Shown piece after piece: positions 39,689 to 46,579 of a DNA stretch of 64,000 bases (positions are counted from its first letter, which is position 1; the number at the start of each line of letters is the position of its first letter). The notes beneath the pieces were generated by a model that saw only the letters and a list, made by a program, of their open reading frames with translations, ran no database searches and was not told where the DNA came from. The DNA comes from CAZENU01 sp965222125 (GTDB lineage: Bacteria; Chloroflexota; Dehalococcoidia; Lucifugimonadales; CAZENU01). The position numbers and the translations under genes were made by a program. The stretch spans positions 1,426,001 through 1,490,000 of the forward strand of contig CBDCTC010000006.1 of NCBI GenBank assembly GCA_965222125.1, in the 5' to 3' direction.

Positions 39689-40870
39689 CTACCTCGTGCG
39701 GAAGATTCCGAAGGAGCTCGTGTAGCCGTGCAGGAAGGTCGTGCCGCCCACCGGGCCGATCTCTCCGTTGCAGAAGAAGCCGGTCAGCGGCATCGCGTTG
39801 ACCTTCTCGCGGAACATGTCGGTGTCGTGGTCGGCGCGGCCGAACAGGTTGAGGCCGCGGCCCAGGCAGGAGAAGAGCAGCGCGCCCGTCTCCTCGTAGA
39901 TCGGGTGCTCGATGGAGTACCGGTTGAGCATGGCGTCGAGGTCCTCGGTCGACGTCTGCGCGTCCCTGAGATGGAACTGCACGAGCTGGCCCTCCGACGG
40001 CAGCTCGCCTATCGCGATGTAGCCGCGGGACTGGTCGACCCCCACGATGTTGCGGATCAGGAAGTCGCCCATGGACGGCGTCTCGTTCAACCTGTCCATG
40101 GCGACCCCCAGGAAAAGGGAGTGGCGCGCCAGGTTCCGTTCGCCTTCGTCCAGTCGTCCCATGATGTCAACCAGCGCCTGCACGGGGGTCTTGCCGTCCA
40201 GCGCCAGAAGCCAGTTTTCGGCACAGGACGTGACCTGCATCGGCGCGCCGATCGGACGACAGCCCTGGGCGACCACCGTGTCTATGGTGACGGAGCCCGC
40301 CACCGCGACGCCGATGGCACCCGACGTCCGGACCTCGTCGCCGATGTACAGGGCGTTGCCGCCCGGCCCGTGCGCGCCGCTGGCCAGGCCCCCTATCGTC
40401 GCGCTTCCGGGGAACGCGTAGTCGAGACCGGCGATGAGCCTGTCGGCCGCGAAGCTGAACGGGTCGGCGAGCAGGACGAAGTCGGGCTGGCCGTCCGGCA
40501 AGCTGCCGACGAAGTCCCACCACCGCTCCGGCGGGGAGTCCTGGTCGGGCAGGCCGTCGTTCTCGACGTGGAACAGCGACAGCTCCGCCTCGGGCATGGC
40601 AGCCGCGGCGATCGCAAGGCCGGGGCCGCCCTCCACCTCTCGACCGGCCCCGATGACGCCGCCTCCCGAGCATCCCAGCAGCGGGCAGTCGCCCAGGCCG
40701 CGGCGCAGAAGGCCGGGAACTTCGTCGTAGGCGGGCGCGTGGGCCGCGGAGAGAAACACGAACGCGAGATCGGGCCGCAGACCTTCGAGCCCGTCCAGGA
40801 TGCTTGAGACGCACTCCTCGACGGCTCCCTGCAGGGAGGCGTTGTTCGATACGGCGGAGCTCCACTTCAT
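39689..40870 (-). CDS. FIST-domain sensor protein
   Basis: A 393-residue stand-alone FIST protein. The N-terminal FIST domain includes PDLAFVFLSAAHAPAYDEVP and LLGCSGGGVIGAGREVEGG; the C-terminal FIST_C domain includes RYSIEHPIYEETGALLFSC and MPLTGFFCNGEIGPVGGTTF, ending LHGYTSSFGIFRTR. FIST domains bind small ligands (probably amino acids) and normally form the input of signalling proteins. Here there is no output domain (no kinase, cyclase or chemotaxis domain), so the partner must be separate. Tight coupling to the deacetylase-fold gene is an unusual context. Confidence 0.87.
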   Translation of the reverse strand: MKWSSAVSNNASLQGAVEECVSSILDGLEGLRPDLAFVFLSAAHAPAYDEVPGLLRRGLGDCPLLGCSGGGVIGAGREVEGGPGLAIAAAAMPEAELSLFHVENDGLPDQDSPPERWWDFVGSLPDGQPDFVLLADPFSFAADRLIAGLDYAFPGSATIGGLASGAHGPGGNALYIGDEVRTSGAIGVAVAGSVTIDTVVAQGCRPIGAPMQVTSCAENWLLALDGKTPVQALVDIMGRLDEGERNLARHSLFLGVAMDRLNETPSMGDFLIRNIVGVDQSRGYIAIGELPSEGQLVQFHLRDAQTSTEDLDAMLNRYSIEHPIYEETGALLFSCLGRGLNLFGRADHDTDMFREKVNAMPLTGFFCNGEIGPVGGTTFLHGYTSSFGIFRTR

Positions 40871-40886
40871 GCGACGGTCCTCCCGT

Positions 40887-41144
40887 CTACGACCACTCGT
40901 CCTCCTCCTCGTCCCGTGGCTCGAAGCACAGCGCTAGCAGCTCCTCCGCCAAGCTTGGCAGCCAGTCCCGCGTGGTGGTCTCGGCGGGCACCGTGATCTC
41001 GATGCCTCCGTCCGCGACGCGGCTCACGCGGCCCTGTCCTTCTCTCTCGAGCGGAACGCTGATCGTCTCACGGTCGATCCCGAACAGATCGGTCACCTCG
41101 TAGACCGCCATCATGTCGTCCATACCGATTATATGTTCAGACAC
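40887..41144 (-). CDS. Small acidic protein of unknown function
   Basis: About 85 residues: IIGMDDMMAVYEVTDLFGID, VSRVADGGIEITVPAETTTR, DWLPSLAEELLALCFEPRDE and an acidic tail (EEEDEW). It looks like one alpha/beta unit with a C-terminal helix. No family recognised. I chose the GTG at 41144, with GGAG six bases upstream, over a TTG at 41171 and an ATG at 41123. It lies 16 bases upstream of the FIST gene on the same strand and may belong to that unit. Confidence 0.5.
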   Translation of the reverse strand: MSEHIIGMDDMMAVYEVTDLFGIDRETISVPLEREGQGRVSRVADGGIEITVPAETTTRDWLPSLAEELLALCFEPRDEEEDEWS

Positions 41145-41284
41145 CGCCGACTCCGGGGCGCCGCTATCCAACTTCGGCGGCGCCGGCTAGAATGACCGAT
41201 CAGGCACATTGTACCCGTTGAGGATGCCGCTTACGACCGGACGCCCTTCGGGTACGAGTACGAGCGCATGTCCAACCCCGACGC

Positions 41285-41833
41285 ATGGGCCGAATGATCG
41301 TGAACACACTGCCGGACTACCTCGCGCCCAACCTCGACGTAGTGTTCGTGGGCATCAACCCCGGCGCGTACTCCGCGGAGGTCGGCCACTACTTCGCGAC
41401 GCCGTCCAATCGCTTCTGGACGGCCGTCAACCGGTCGGGGCTCTTCCCGGAGCCGCTGACCGCGCGGGACGACCATCGCTCTCTCGACTTCGGCGTCGGA
41501 TTCACCGACGTGGTTAAGCGTCCGTCCAGCAGCGCGTCCAAGCTCCGGGTTGCCGACTACCGCCGCTGGGCGCCCGTGCTCAGGGAGAAGCTGGAGCGCT
41601 TCGCGCCGTCGATCGTCTGCTTCCACGGCGTCACCGGCTACCGGGGCTACCTGAAGTACGCCGAGGGCATCGACGACCGCCCGAAACTGGGACTCCAGGA
41701 CAGGTCGTTAGGTGTTTCGAAGATATTCGTCGTCCCGAATCCCAGCCCGGCCAACGCGGTCTACTCCGTCGACGACCTCACCGCCTGGTACCGGCGCCTC
41801 AAAGACCTCAGAGACGAGCTCGGCAAGACGTGA
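41285..41833 (+). CDS. mug: Mismatch-specific uracil/thymine DNA glycosylase
   Basis: A 182-residue uracil-DNA-glycosylase-fold protein of the Mug/TDG family. Motif 1 is VVFVGINPGAYSAEVGHYFA (residues 19-38, catalytic Asn in GINPG), followed by PSNRFWTAVNRSGLFPEPL, the base-pocket region, and the DNA-intercalating motif VVPNPSPANA near 150-159. It removes U or T, and some etheno adducts, from G-mismatches. Length is normal. The stop overlaps the start of thpR by four bases, so the two genes are one unit. Divergent from the FIST/deacetylase genes. Confidence 0.92.
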   Translation: MGRMIVNTLPDYLAPNLDVVFVGINPGAYSAEVGHYFATPSNRFWTAVNRSGLFPEPLTARDDHRSLDFGVGFTDVVKRPSSSASKLRVADYRRWAPVLREKLERFAPSIVCFHGVTGYRGYLKYAEGIDDRPKLGLQDRSLGVSKIFVVPNPSPANAVYSVDDLTAWYRRLKDLRDELGKT

Positions 41834-42432
41834 GCGAGACTCTTCGGGCATTCGTCGCGGTGGAGCTGACGCCGGAGGTCAAAGACGCGCTGTCGCACGT
41901 CGTCCGGTTCCTCGACGGCCGGCGCATCGAGGGACTCCGCACCGTCGATCCGGCGACGGCGCATCTGACACTGAAGTTCCTCGGCAACGTTGCCGCGTCA
42001 CAGGTCGCGGCCATAGAGGACGCGCTCGTCGACTCTGCGGCGCGGGCGACGGCGCTCAGACTGAGGCTGGACGGCACAGGGACATTCCCCGGGCGGGGAG
42101 CGCCCAGGGTGCTGTGGATGGGGTTGGCCGGCGACACAGAAGGCCTGGCGGCCCTCCGGTGGCGGATCGAGGATGCGCTTCATCCGCTGGGGTTCGCGCC
42201 CGAAGGGCGGCCCTTTCATCCGCATCTCACGCTGGCCCGGTTGGGAGACAGGAGTACACGGTCGGACCGGGACCGGGCCGCGGAGGCGCTGTCGTCAGCG
42301 CCGTTCGAGCCGGGCCTGACGTTCGCCGTCGAGGCCGTCAGCCTGATGCGGAGCATCCTGCGGCGGGAGGGCGCGCGCCACGTCCGCCTCGCCTCGATTC
42401 CGCTTGGAGACTCAGCTGCCGCGGAGACGTGA
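41830..42432 (+). CDS. thpR: RNA 2',3'-cyclic phosphodiesterase (2'-5' RNA ligase family)
   Basis: A 200-residue 2H-phosphoesterase. The two catalytic HxTx motifs are HLTLKFLG (about 45-52) and HPHLTLAR (about 128-135), the expected spacing for ThpR. The enzyme hydrolyses 2',3'-cyclic phosphates on RNA and can reverse 2'-5' ligation in vitro. It starts at a GTG overlapping the mug stop (GTGA). The C-terminus (AVSLMRSILRREGARHVRLA) is also typical. It is followed by a large intergenic repeat. Confidence 0.9.
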   Translation: MSETLRAFVAVELTPEVKDALSHVVRFLDGRRIEGLRTVDPATAHLTLKFLGNVAASQVAAIEDALVDSAARATALRLRLDGTGTFPGRGAPRVLWMGLAGDTEGLAALRWRIEDALHPLGFAPEGRPFHPHLTLARLGDRSTRSDRDRAAEALSSAPFEPGLTFAVEAVSLMRSILRREGARHVRLASIPLGDSAAAET

Positions 42433-42447
42433 TTTTCCAAACCTCCG

Positions 42448-42718
42448 TCATTCCCGCGAACGGAGATTCTTGTGTAACTCCCCCTGTGGGAGACAGCGTG
42501 GCGGAGATGGCTAGCATTCCTAGCGAGGAACCCCCAATCCTGGATTCCCGCCTTCGCGGGAATGACGGTTGTGCAGCGGGGAATGACGGTTGTGCAGCGG
42601 GAATGACGGTTGTGCAAAGGTCTCCGAACGCGGGAATCCATCCCTGACAGGGTGCGCTACTATGACACCGGAAGCAGTCCGTCACGCCGGCCGGCCCAAT
42701 CAGATGGGGAATCCAGGA
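42448..42718. repeat. Modular intergenic repeat, copy C3 (rearranged)
   Basis: This 270-bp stretch holds the same modules as copy C4 (52311-52570), but the outer modules are inverted relative to the middle one. The middle (GTAACTCC...GAGACAGCGTGGCGGAGATG...ATTCCTAGC..GGAACCCCC) is in the same orientation. The left edge (CCTCCGTCATTCCCGCGAAC) is the reverse complement of the right edge of C4. The right part (AAAGGTCTCCGAACGCGGGA to GATGGGGAATCCAGG) is the reverse complement of the left module of C4. No gene is present. Confidence 0.8.
42556..42616 (+). repeat. Three-unit 20-bp tandem repeat
   Basis: Units GCGGGAATGACGGTTGTGCA at 42556-42575, a 21-bp version with one extra G at 42576-42596, and 42597-42616. 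It appears to have expanded from the right half of a REP palindrome inside the modular element. Confidence 0.85.
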
Positions 42719-42731
42719 CGTGAGCGTTGCC

Positions 42732-42761
42732 TTGGCGGGGCTCAAATGCGGGTGCTATACT
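42732..42761 (+). promoter_or_regulatory. Probable promoter of the small zinc-ribbon gene
   Basis: TTGGCG (42732-42737) and TATACT (42756-42761) are 18 bases apart; five of six bases of the -10 match the consensus. A GAGGAGGG ribosome site follows just before the GTG at 42802. Confidence 0.55.
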
Positions 42762-42801
42762 TGGCGCGTTTTTGAATCAGGCGGAACGTGAGGAGGGATA
42801 A

Positions 42802-43017
42802 GTGGGGAACGACAACTGGCCGGTATGCCAGCAATGCGAGCGGGGCAGCCTGTTGCCCCTGTCAGACTTCGGCGGGCAGGGCGCCGCCATTCACTACAAG
42901 GCATGGGTCTGCAGTAGCCCAGGGTGCGGGTTCAACATCAAGATCCGGAACGGCGACGTCTATCTCAACGAGCCGATAGCCAGCGGCGCTTCTCACGCTC
43001 CACGTATCCGCCAGTAG
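42802..43017 (+). CDS. Small zinc-ribbon protein
   Basis: A 71-residue protein with two Cys pairs, CQQC (about 9-12) and CSSPGC (about 37-42), each on a beta-hairpin knuckle, as in zinc ribbons. The rest is WPVCQQCERGSLLPLSDFGG and WVCSSPGCGFNIKIRNGDVY. A strong ribosome site (GAGGAGGG) precedes the GTG start, and a promoter-like sequence lies 40 bases further up, so the gene is probably real despite its size. It may bind RNA or a protein partner. It is upstream of ftsY with a 132-base gap. Confidence 0.7.
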   Translation: MGNDNWPVCQQCERGSLLPLSDFGGQGAAIHYKAWVCSSPGCGFNIKIRNGDVYLNEPIASGASHAPRIRQ

Positions 43018-43149
43018 ACTCGGGCCATACACCACGCCTCACAACGGCGTGATTGACGCAATCGCCCGCAGCCGTTCGACTCCACGTCAGCGCCAGGCCG
43101 AGGCGCCGTTCGCGGTGGCGGCGCGCGTGTCTTCCAAGGATGTTCCCTG

Positions 43150-44094
43150 ATGCTGGGTTTCCTGCGGCGTGTAACGCAAGAAAAGACCGACCGGGCCGTC
43201 GCGAAGACCCGCGGCGCCTGGTTCGGGCATATCTCGTCCCTGTTCGCCGGCGGTCGCCTCGACGACGAGACGTGGGAGGAGCTCGAGGAGCTGCTGGTCG
43301 CCGCGGACGTTGGCGCCGCCACCGCCCAGGAGCTGCTGGGCAGGGTGAGGCGTCTGGTCCGGGACGAGCGGGTCGAAGGGCCCGAGGGCGCTCTCGGCGT
43401 GTTGAAGCGTGAGATGGCCGCCGCGCTGGCGGTCGAGGCCGCGGACCCGTTACTGACCGAAGGCGGAGGCCCCCACGTCGTGCTGATGGTCGGCGTGAAC
43501 GGCGCAGGCAAGACGACGAGCGCCGCAAAGCTGGCGCGCCTGTACCTCGACCAGGACAAGAAGGTCCTGCTCGCGGCCGCCGACACCTTCCGCGCGGCCG
43601 CCATCGATCAGCTCCAGGAGTGGGGCCGGCGGCTGGACCTCGACGTGATCGCCCACCAGCCCGGCTCCGACGCCGGCGCGGTAGCATTCGACGCCGTGGA
43701 GGCCGCTGCGGCGCGAGGGGTCGACGTCGTCATCGTCGACACCGCCGGCCGCCTCCACACGAAGTCCAACCTCATGGAGGAGATCAAGAAGGTCCACAGG
43801 GTCGTCTCGCGGCGCGTCCCCGAACGGTCGCAGACGATCGTCCTCGCGCTCGACGCCACGACCGGTCAGAACGGCCTGATCCAGGCCCGGGCCTTCACCG
43901 AGGCGCTCAGGTGCGACGGCGTCTTTCTCGCCAAGCTGGACAGCTCGGCCAAGGGCGGGATCGTGTTCGCGATTGCGTCCGAGCTGCGTATCCCCGTGCT
44001 GTTCATAGGCACCGGCGAGCAGCCGGACGACATAGCGCCGTTCGACCCGGAGACGTTCGTGGAGTCTCTCTTCGCTCAGGGCGGCTCCGACTGA
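43150..44094 (+). CDS. ftsY: Signal recognition particle receptor FtsY
   Basis: A 314-residue SRP GTPase. Short N domain (about 15-95, helical, DDETWEELEELLVAADVGAA), then the NG domain with the P-loop MVGVNGAGKTTSAAKLARLY (G1, about 115-123), AADTFRAAAIDQLQEWGRRL (G2), VIVDTAGRLHTKSNLMEEIK (G3), and FLAKLDSSAKGGIVFAIASE (G4, AKLD in place of TKLD), ending in the closing G5 loop GTGEQPDDIAPFDPETFVES. No long acidic A domain is present, as in many non-proteobacterial FtsY proteins. It targets ribosome-SRP complexes to the membrane. The membrane-protein genes that follow suit this context. Confidence 0.96.
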   Translation: MLGFLRRVTQEKTDRAVAKTRGAWFGHISSLFAGGRLDDETWEELEELLVAADVGAATAQELLGRVRRLVRDERVEGPEGALGVLKREMAAALAVEAADPLLTEGGGPHVVLMVGVNGAGKTTSAAKLARLYLDQDKKVLLAAADTFRAAAIDQLQEWGRRLDLDVIAHQPGSDAGAVAFDAVEAAAARGVDVVIVDTAGRLHTKSNLMEEIKKVHRVVSRRVPERSQTIVLALDATTGQNGLIQARAFTEALRCDGVFLAKLDSSAKGGIVFAIASELRIPVLFIGTGEQPDDIAPFDPETFVESLFAQGGSD

Positions 44095-44125
44095 CGCCTG
44101 AACTCCGTTTTCACGTATCATTTAC

Positions 44126-46489
44126 GTGATGACTAGCTTCATTCTCTGGCTCGCGGCCGTCGAGGCGATAGGGCTGGCGGCCTTCCCAATCTGCCACTTC
44201 CTCTTCCCGCGCCTCCGGGACAGAGGCTACGCCGTCAGCAAGGTCTTCGGTCTGCTCCTGCTCGGCTACGTCTCCTGGGCCCTGAGCGCGCTGCACCTGG
44301 TGCCGAGCGTGCGGCTCACGATCGTCGGCCTGCTCCTGCTGATGGCGGCCGTGTCGGCCTGGTACGCCTGGAGCCGCCGTCGGGAGCTTGCCGAGTTCTT
44401 CCGCCGAGAGTGGAGCGCCATCCTGTTGGCCGAGGGCGCGTTCGTCGCCGTCCTCGTCGCCTGGACCCTCTACCGCGCCTACGATCCGGCCATCACGCAC
44501 ACCGAGCAGCCGATGGACTTCGCGTTCCTGAACGCGTCGATCCGCAACGTCCTCGGACAGCCCGAGGACCCGTGGCTGCGCGGGGAGTCGATCGGCTACT
44601 ACTACTTCGGCTACTGGGTCATGGGCGTTCTCAGCGAGCTCACGGCGCTGCCTTCCAACGTGAGCTACAACCTGTCGTTGGCGCTGGTGCCGGCCCTCGC
44701 GGCCACGGGCGTCGTGGGGCTCGTGTACGGGATGGTGCGCTCCGAGTCCCGCGGGCTCCGCTACGCGGCTGTGGCCGGCGTCGCCGCGGCCCTGCTCGTC
44801 GGCTTCGCGGCCAACCTGGAGGGCGTGCTCGAGTTCATGCACTTCAACCGGATGGGCTCCGCCGGATTCTGGGAGTGGCTGCGCATAGCCGGCCTGGACG
44901 GCCCGGGCGCCGAGGCAACGCAGTCGTGGAGGCCGACGGATCACTGGTGGTGGTGGAAGGCCACTCGCGTGATCGGCACGTTCGACGGGGCCGCCCAGCT
45001 CGACTACACGATCCACGAGTTCCCGTTCTTCAGCTTCATCCTCGGCGACCTCCATCCCCACGTGATGTCGCTGCCGTTCGTGGTCCTGTTCGTGACCATG
45101 TGCTGGAACCTGCTGCAGTCGCCGGTCCACGTCTGGTCCGCGCTGAGCTTTCGCGCGTACGCCGGGCTGCTGGCCTTGGCCGTGGCGCTCGGCGGGGTCG
45201 CCTTCACGAACACGTGGGACCTGCCGGTCATGGCGGCGCTGCTGATCGGCGTGCTGGCCGTCAGGTCGTACGCGGCCAGAGGCGGCGACGTCGTCTCCAT
45301 GGCCGCGGACTCTCTGCCGGTGGCCGGAGCGGTCATAGGGATGGCCGCAGTCCTGATACTCCCATACCTGCTGTCGTTCACGTCGCAGGTGTCCGGCATC
45401 GCCCCGGTCGGCGGCTACGAGGGCGTCGCGGTCGCCACGACCCGGCCGGTCCACACGTTCATCGTATGGGGGCTGCTGCTGACGGCCGTTGCGCCGTTCG
45501 TCGTCGTCGAGTTCTGGCGTACGACGGTGACGAAAGAGTGGCCCACGCTCGCCGGGATATCGCTGGCCGCCGCGGCCGTGCCGGTCGCGCTGTGGGCGGT
45601 CCGGCACCTGGACAAGGGTGGCGCCGAAGGCGATGTGATCGGCAGATCGATACACGTCCTGCCCTACGCGCTGCTGATCATGATGGCCGTCTACACGGCG
45701 CTGTGGCTGGCCAGACGCCCGCGCCCGCCGATGGGCCGCGTGTTCGCGCTGGCGCTGACCGCCCTCGGCCTGCTGCTGGTGATGGGGCCGGAGCTGCTCT
45801 ACGTCGACGACTCGTTCGGAGGCGCGTCGGAGCGGATGAACACGGTATTCAAGCTCTACTACGCGGGGTGGCTGCTGCTCGGCGTCGCGGCGGGCTTCTC
45901 CGTCTACTACTGGGCCGCGTTGCGAGACAGGCTCTCCGGGTGGGGTCGGTTCATGACGGCCGTCTGGTCGGTCGCCTTCGTCGCGCTGCTTCTCGGCAGC
46001 ACGTACTACTCGCTGTCAGCGGTCGTCAGCAAGGCCGCGTTCGACCAGCCCCCGACGCTCGACGGGCTGGCGTTCATCGGCGAGGACAGCGCCGAGTACC
46101 GGGCCATAGAGCGAATACGCGACGACGCGGGAAGCGGCTCGGCCGTTCTCGAGGCCTTCGACTCCGCCAGCTACTACACGAACGGGCCGTTCGGCCGCGT
46201 GTCGGCCAGCACGGGCGTGCCCACGGTCCTGGGCTGGGCGGGACACGAGAGCCAGTGGCGAGGCTCGGACGTGCCGTACCTGGGCAGACCGGAGGACATC
46301 GACACCATCTACAAGACACAGGACGTCGAGCTCGCCAAAAACCTTTTGGCCAAGTACAACGTAGACTATGTATACGTAGGTCCGCTGGAGAGGCGGAAAT
46401 ACGGCGAGGACGGGCTCGACAAATTCGAGACCTTCATGGAGTTGTTCTTTAGCGAAGGCGGCATTACAGTCTATCGATGGACGCCATGA
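44126..46489 (+). CDS. DUF2298 (YYY family) large membrane protein
   Basis: A 787-residue polytopic protein of the Chlor_Arch_YYY family, known mainly from Chloroflexota and archaea. Around residues 118-135 it shows TEQPMDFAFLNASIRNVLGQ, then the eponymous SIGYYYFGYWVMGVLSELTA. Later DYTIHEFPFFSFILGDLHPH is another signature, and about 15 hydrophobic helices follow. The C-terminal soluble part has SASTGVPTVLGWAGHESQWR and YNVDYVYVGPLERRKYGEDG. Architecture resembles GT-C glycosyltransferases, but no reaction has been assigned to my knowledge. The ATG at 44129 is an equally good start. It is followed by another GT-C-like protein. Confidence 0.9.
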   Translation: MMTSFILWLAAVEAIGLAAFPICHFLFPRLRDRGYAVSKVFGLLLLGYVSWALSALHLVPSVRLTIVGLLLLMAAVSAWYAWSRRRELAEFFRREWSAILLAEGAFVAVLVAWTLYRAYDPAITHTEQPMDFAFLNASIRNVLGQPEDPWLRGESIGYYYFGYWVMGVLSELTALPSNVSYNLSLALVPALAATGVVGLVYGMVRSESRGLRYAAVAGVAAALLVGFAANLEGVLEFMHFNRMGSAGFWEWLRIAGLDGPGAEATQSWRPTDHWWWWKATRVIGTFDGAAQLDYTIHEFPFFSFILGDLHPHVMSLPFVVLFVTMCWNLLQSPVHVWSALSFRAYAGLLALAVALGGVAFTNTWDLPVMAALLIGVLAVRSYAARGGDVVSMAADSLPVAGAVIGMAAVLILPYLLSFTSQVSGIAPVGGYEGVAVATTRPVHTFIVWGLLLTAVAPFVVVEFWRTTVTKEWPTLAGISLAAAAVPVALWAVRHLDKGGAEGDVIGRSIHVLPYALLIMMAVYTALWLARRPRPPMGRVFALALTALGLLLVMGPELLYVDDSFGGASERMNTVFKLYYAGWLLLGVAAGFSVYYWAALRDRLSGWGRFMTAVWSVAFVALLLGSTYYSLSAVVSKAAFDQPPTLDGLAFIGEDSAEYRAIERIRDDAGSGSAVLEAFDSASYYTNGPFGRVSASTGVPTVLGWAGHESQWRGSDVPYLGRPEDIDTIYKTQDVELAKNLLAKYNVDYVYVGPLERRKYGEDGLDKFETFMELFFSEGGITVYRWTP

Positions 46490-46546
46490 GTCGACGCGGC
46501 CCCGCCCGGTCACGATGCTCTCCCAAATTGGTGGGCACTACCCACC

Positions 46547-46576
46547 CGTCATTCCCGCGCAGGCGGGAATCCAGGG
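46547..46576. repeat. REP-like palindrome
   Basis: GTCATTCCCGCGCAGGCGGG followed by AATCCAGGGG is an inverted repeat of about 9 bp per arm. Equivalent palindromes occur at 42541, 52483 and 60963. It sits in the 90-base gap between the two large membrane-protein genes. Confidence 0.8.
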
Positions 46577-46579
46577 GCG

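Noticed and set aside
38306..40807. 833-codon open frame antisense to the dehydratase, deacetylase and FIST genes
   Set aside because: It spans three recognisable genes on the opposite strand, has no motifs, and shows the Arg/Val/Glu/Asp bias of a G+C-rich shadow frame.
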